From: JBAZFF01 sp043815465
GTDB taxonomy: Bacteria > Patescibacteriota > Minisyncoccia > Minisyncoccales > RBG-13-42-11
DNA length: 7,545 bases
Direction of reading: 5' to 3'
Assembly: GCA_043815465.1 (NCBI GenBank)
Contig: JBDRIW010000046.1
Location: 1-7,545, forward strand
Part shown: one piece after another, positions 6,178 to 7,545 of the stretch
Layout: the number at the start of each line of letters is the position of its first letter
How positions within the stretch are numbered: position 1 is the stretch's first letter
Notes under the pieces: model-generated
What the model was told of the DNA's origin: nothing
What the model saw: only the letters and a program-made list of their open reading frames with translations
Database searches by the model: none
Translations under genes and position numbers: made by a program

Positions 6178-7146
6178 ATGAGAGTACTTTTTCCCAAAAG
6201 AGAACAAAATAAATTTATTAATAAATTACTTTCAAAAATTTCAGTAAAAGAAGCTGCTAAAATTTGTGGTCTTTCCGAAAGAACAGTAAGAGATTGGCGG
6301 CGCGAAAAATTTCTGATAGAAGAAAAAGCATTAAAATTATTATGTAAAAAAACAAGAATTAAATTTCCCAATTTTATTAAATTGGTAGATCCTTATTGGT
6401 ATGTGTCCAAGAGTGCTCGGCTTGGCGGAATGGCCGTGTATGAGAAATATGGAAGAGTTGGCGGAAATCCTGAATATCGTAAAAAGAAATGGTATGAATG
6501 GTGGGAACGAGAGGGAAAATATAAAAAGCATCCTATTATCAATGTAGCTAAACCAATTAATAAACCTCCATTTTCAAAACAATTAGCAGAATTTATGGGA
6601 ATAGTTCTTGGAGATGGAGGAATGACCTCTTATCAGGTGTCAATTACTTTAAACATTAAAGAAAGATCTTCTTATGGCAATTTCATCATATTGTTAATTA
6701 AGAAACTGTTTAATATACCTGTGGGATTATATTATATGAAAGATGCTTCTGCTTTTTCTATAATAATTTCTCGTAAAAAATTGGTAGATTTTTTTCTTAA
6801 ATTAGGATTAAAAACAGGAAATAAAGTTAAAAAACAAGTAGATATTCCCGAATGGATAAAGAAGAATAAACAATACAGCATAGCTTGTCTCAGAGGATTA
6901 ATAGACACAGATGGATGTATCTATAACCATAGATATAAATCTGGAGGAAAAATTTATTCTTATAAAAAAATAGCGTTTGCAAGTGCATCTATACCATTGC
7001 GAAAGTCTGTTTTTTCTATTTTAAAAGATCTTAAATTGAATCCTAGGTTTGGTGGCAGGATTGAGGTTAAAATAGAGAATATCAAGAACGTTAAGAAGTA
7101 TCTAGAATTGGTTGGTTCTAATAATGGATATTTCTTGAATAAATAG
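6178..7146 (+). CDS. Free-standing LAGLIDADG homing-endonuclease-like protein with N-terminal HTH
   Basis: The protein has 322 residues from the ATG at 6178. A GTG at 6169 would add three residues and is the alternative start. Neither start has a Shine-Dalgarno sequence. Residues 22-43 (SVKEAAKICGLSERTVRDWR) look like a helix-turn-helix. A Gly/Trp-rich linker follows (ARLGGMAVYEKYGRVGG, 80-96, then RKKKWYEWWEREGKY), which I recall from similar proteins in Candidate Phyla Radiation genomes. Two LAGLIDADG-type helices are present: LAEFMGIVLGDGGMT (136-150) and LRGLIDTDGCIY (238-249). Both keep the acidic residue before the final Gly (D146 and D245) needed for metal-dependent cleavage, so this looks like an intact single-chain, pseudo-symmetric nuclease. 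It is not inside a visible intron or intein: complete tRNA genes lie on each side (tRNA-Arg divergent, tRNA-Ser downstream by 32 bp). It could instead be a LAGLIDADG-derived DNA-binding regulator. The DNA target is unknown. Confidence 0.85.
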   Translation: MRVLFPKREQNKFINKLLSKISVKEAAKICGLSERTVRDWRREKFLIEEKALKLLCKKTRIKFPNFIKLVDPYWYVSKSARLGGMAVYEKYGRVGGNPEYRKKKWYEWWEREGKYKKHPIINVAKPINKPPFSKQLAEFMGIVLGDGGMTSYQVSITLNIKERSSYGNFIILLIKKLFNIPVGLYYMKDASAFSIIISRKKLVDFFLKLGLKTGNKVKKQVDIPEWIKKNKQYSIACLRGLIDTDGCIYNHRYKSGGKIYSYKKIAFASASIPLRKSVFSILKDLKLNPRFGGRIEVKIENIKNVKKYLELVGSNNGYFLNK

Positions 7147-7163
7147 GCAAAATAATCTATTAT
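7135..7163 (+). promoter_or_regulatory. Candidate promoter of tRNA-Ser
   Basis: TTGAAT (7135-7140) and TATTAT (7158-7163) match four and five of six consensus positions with a 17-bp spacer. They predict a start near 7170, about nine bases before the mature tRNA. The -35 lies in the last codons of the homing-endonuclease gene. Co-transcription from that gene is also possible. Confidence 0.45.
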
Positions 7164-7178
7164 AAGAATAGTTTATCC

Positions 7179-7271
7179 GGAGAGGTCGCATAGTTGGTCT
7201 AGTGCGCCTCACTGCTAATGAGGTAAGGGCGTAAAAACCCTTCGAGGGTTCGAATCCCTCCCTCTCCGCCA
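7179..7271 (+). tRNA. tRNA-Ser (anticodon GCU), CCA encoded
   Basis: A class II tRNA with a long variable arm. The acceptor stem is GGAGAGG (7179-7185) with CCTCTCC (7261-7267), the discriminator is G7268 as usual for Ser, and CCA is encoded at 7269-7271. The anticodon stem CCTCA/TGAGG encloses CTGCTAA, with anticodon GCT at 7214-7216, reading AGC and AGU. The variable arm has the stem AAGGG/CCCTT (7225-7229 with 7238-7242). The T arm is GAGGG-TTCGAAT-CCCTC (7244-7260). It is the only one of the three tRNAs here with encoded CCA. Its complement is read in frame by the recombinase reading frame from the right. No base appears missing, so the gene looks intact. Confidence 0.98.
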
Positions 7272-7545
7272 GTTTGGTCGTTCCGCGTTTTTGGCTTTTT
7301 TCGCCTCGCCCCGCCCGTGGCGGGGCTCGGCTTTTTGAACGAGATTCCAGGGATTTTTAAAATTAAAAGCGAGCTTTTGATTTTCTAAAACAAAGTTCGA
7401 ACCGCATTTTTGGAGAAAATCTTTCAAATTTTCCAAATTTTTGCTTTTTGCCAAAATTCCCGTATATTTTAACTCTTTCACAAATTCAATGGCCGGTTCG
7501 AACCAATTGTTCCTCTTTTGCTCAAAAGAGGCTTTTTTGTCTTTC
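7215..7545 (-). CDS. Probable large serine recombinase, C-terminal end (5' part outside window)
   Basis: The minus-strand frame is open from the right edge, giving 109 residues before a TAG at 7217-7215. Residues 12-73 contain NNWFEPAIEFVKELKY, a Lys-rich helix, then LQKCGSNFVLENQKL and FKNPWNLVQKAE. This pattern (NNWxEP, GSN-x-x-L, then a Phe/Lys strand and PW) matches my memory of the extreme C-terminus of resolvase-type recombinases common in Candidate Phyla Radiation genomes; the catalytic domain would lie beyond 7545. After about 7330 the frame runs antisense through the tRNA-Ser terminator (AEPRHGRGEAKKA) and the tRNA itself (WRRGRDSNPRRVFTPLPH, starting exactly at the complement of CCA). 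That tail is a familiar tRNA-derived peptide. It may be truly translated if the original stop was lost, or the true end may differ. It faces tRNA-Ser head-on, as expected at the edge of an element integrated at that tRNA. Confidence 0.65.
   Translation of the reverse strand, partial: KDKKASFEQKRNNWFEPAIEFVKELKYTGILAKSKNLENLKDFLQKCGSNFVLENQKLAFNFKNPWNLVQKAEPRHGRGEAKKAKNAERPNWRRGRDSNPRRVFTPLPH
7303..7336 (+). terminator. Intrinsic terminator of tRNA-Ser
   Basis: GCC-TC-GCCCCGCC (7303-7315) pairs with GGCGGGGC-TC-GGC (7319-7331) around a CGT loop: an eight-bp GC stem, a TC/TC internal loop and three more pairs. It is followed directly by TTTTT (7332-7336). The arrangement points to termination on the plus strand, 31 bp after tRNA-Ser. 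The minus-strand version is followed by an A-run and should not terminate. The hairpin sits in a short GC-rich patch (about 60% by hand count) that contrasts with the AT-rich surroundings. Confidence 0.85.
7512..7538 (+). terminator. Terminator-like hairpin inside the recombinase coding region
   Basis: CCTCTTTT (7512-7519) and AAAAGAGG (7524-7531) form an eight-bp inverted repeat around GCTC, followed by C and TTTTTT (7533-7538). It has plus-strand terminator geometry but lies within and antisense to the recombinase frame, encoding part of KKASFEQKRN. It could stop transcription entering the element from tRNA-Ser, or be an accident of Lys/Phe codons. Confidence 0.35.

Noticed and set aside
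6178..7146. Homing endonuclease as part of a group I intron or an intein
   Set aside because: No interrupted gene flanks it, both adjacent tRNAs are complete, and no intron core or splice-junction protein motifs could be found.
7215..7481. Independent small protein of 88 residues beginning at the GTG at 7481
   Set aside because: The frame is open upstream to the window edge and the upstream residues fit a recombinase C-terminus, so it is the tail of a larger gene. Its last part is tRNA complement.
1..7545. Alternative genetic code (UGA as Gly, as in Gracilibacteria/SR1) and CRISPR arrays
   Set aside because: UGA ends valS exactly where the next gene starts and Gly motifs use GGN codons. No regularly spaced repeats are present.

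Overview
This AT-rich window most likely comes from a bacterium of the Candidate Phyla Radiation (Patescibacteria), probably a Parcubacteria-like lineage. This is inferred from the protein styles and was not tested by a search. The clues are a very short ValRS, a RecG beginning MNLSTPIEQ, a polytopic family 2 glycosyltransferase, a free-standing HTH-LAGLIDADG protein, and a serine-recombinase tail running into a tRNA-Ser gene. Genes are tightly packed. The standard bacterial code fits: UGA is a stop (valS) and Gly is encoded by GGN.

Layout. On the minus strand at the left edge, the 5' part of a probable PrsW-family membrane protease gene (1-185) follows valS (182-2257), with an ATGA overlap. 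A 28-bp gap separates valS from a divergent plus-strand unit, tRNA-Glu(UUC) followed after one base by a membrane glycosyltransferase gene (2362-3897). That gene meets recG (3898-6003, minus) tail to tail, with adjacent stop codons and no gap. recG is preceded by tRNA-Arg(GCG), again only one base before the recG start codon. Across a roughly 100-bp divergent intergenic region lies a plus-strand gene for a LAGLIDADG homing-endonuclease-like protein with an N-terminal helix-turn-helix (6178-7146). It is followed by tRNA-Ser(GCU) and an intrinsic terminator. From the right edge, the C-terminal end of a probable large serine recombinase runs on the minus strand. Its reading frame continues antisense through the terminator and into tRNA-Ser, stopping in the anticodon loop.

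Functionally the left and centre are housekeeping: tRNA charging, membrane proteolysis, surface glycan synthesis and replication-fork rescue. The right side is accessory, with a homing-type nuclease and the edge of a probable integrated element at tRNA-Ser. The most notable features are two independent tRNA-C-AUG junctions, which would give nearly leaderless mRNAs after tRNA 3' processing. Others are a tRNA-Arg with an unusual GCG anticodon for a bacterium, a minimal ValRS lacking an internal insert and its C-terminal domain, and the recombinase reading frame overrunning a tRNA gene.
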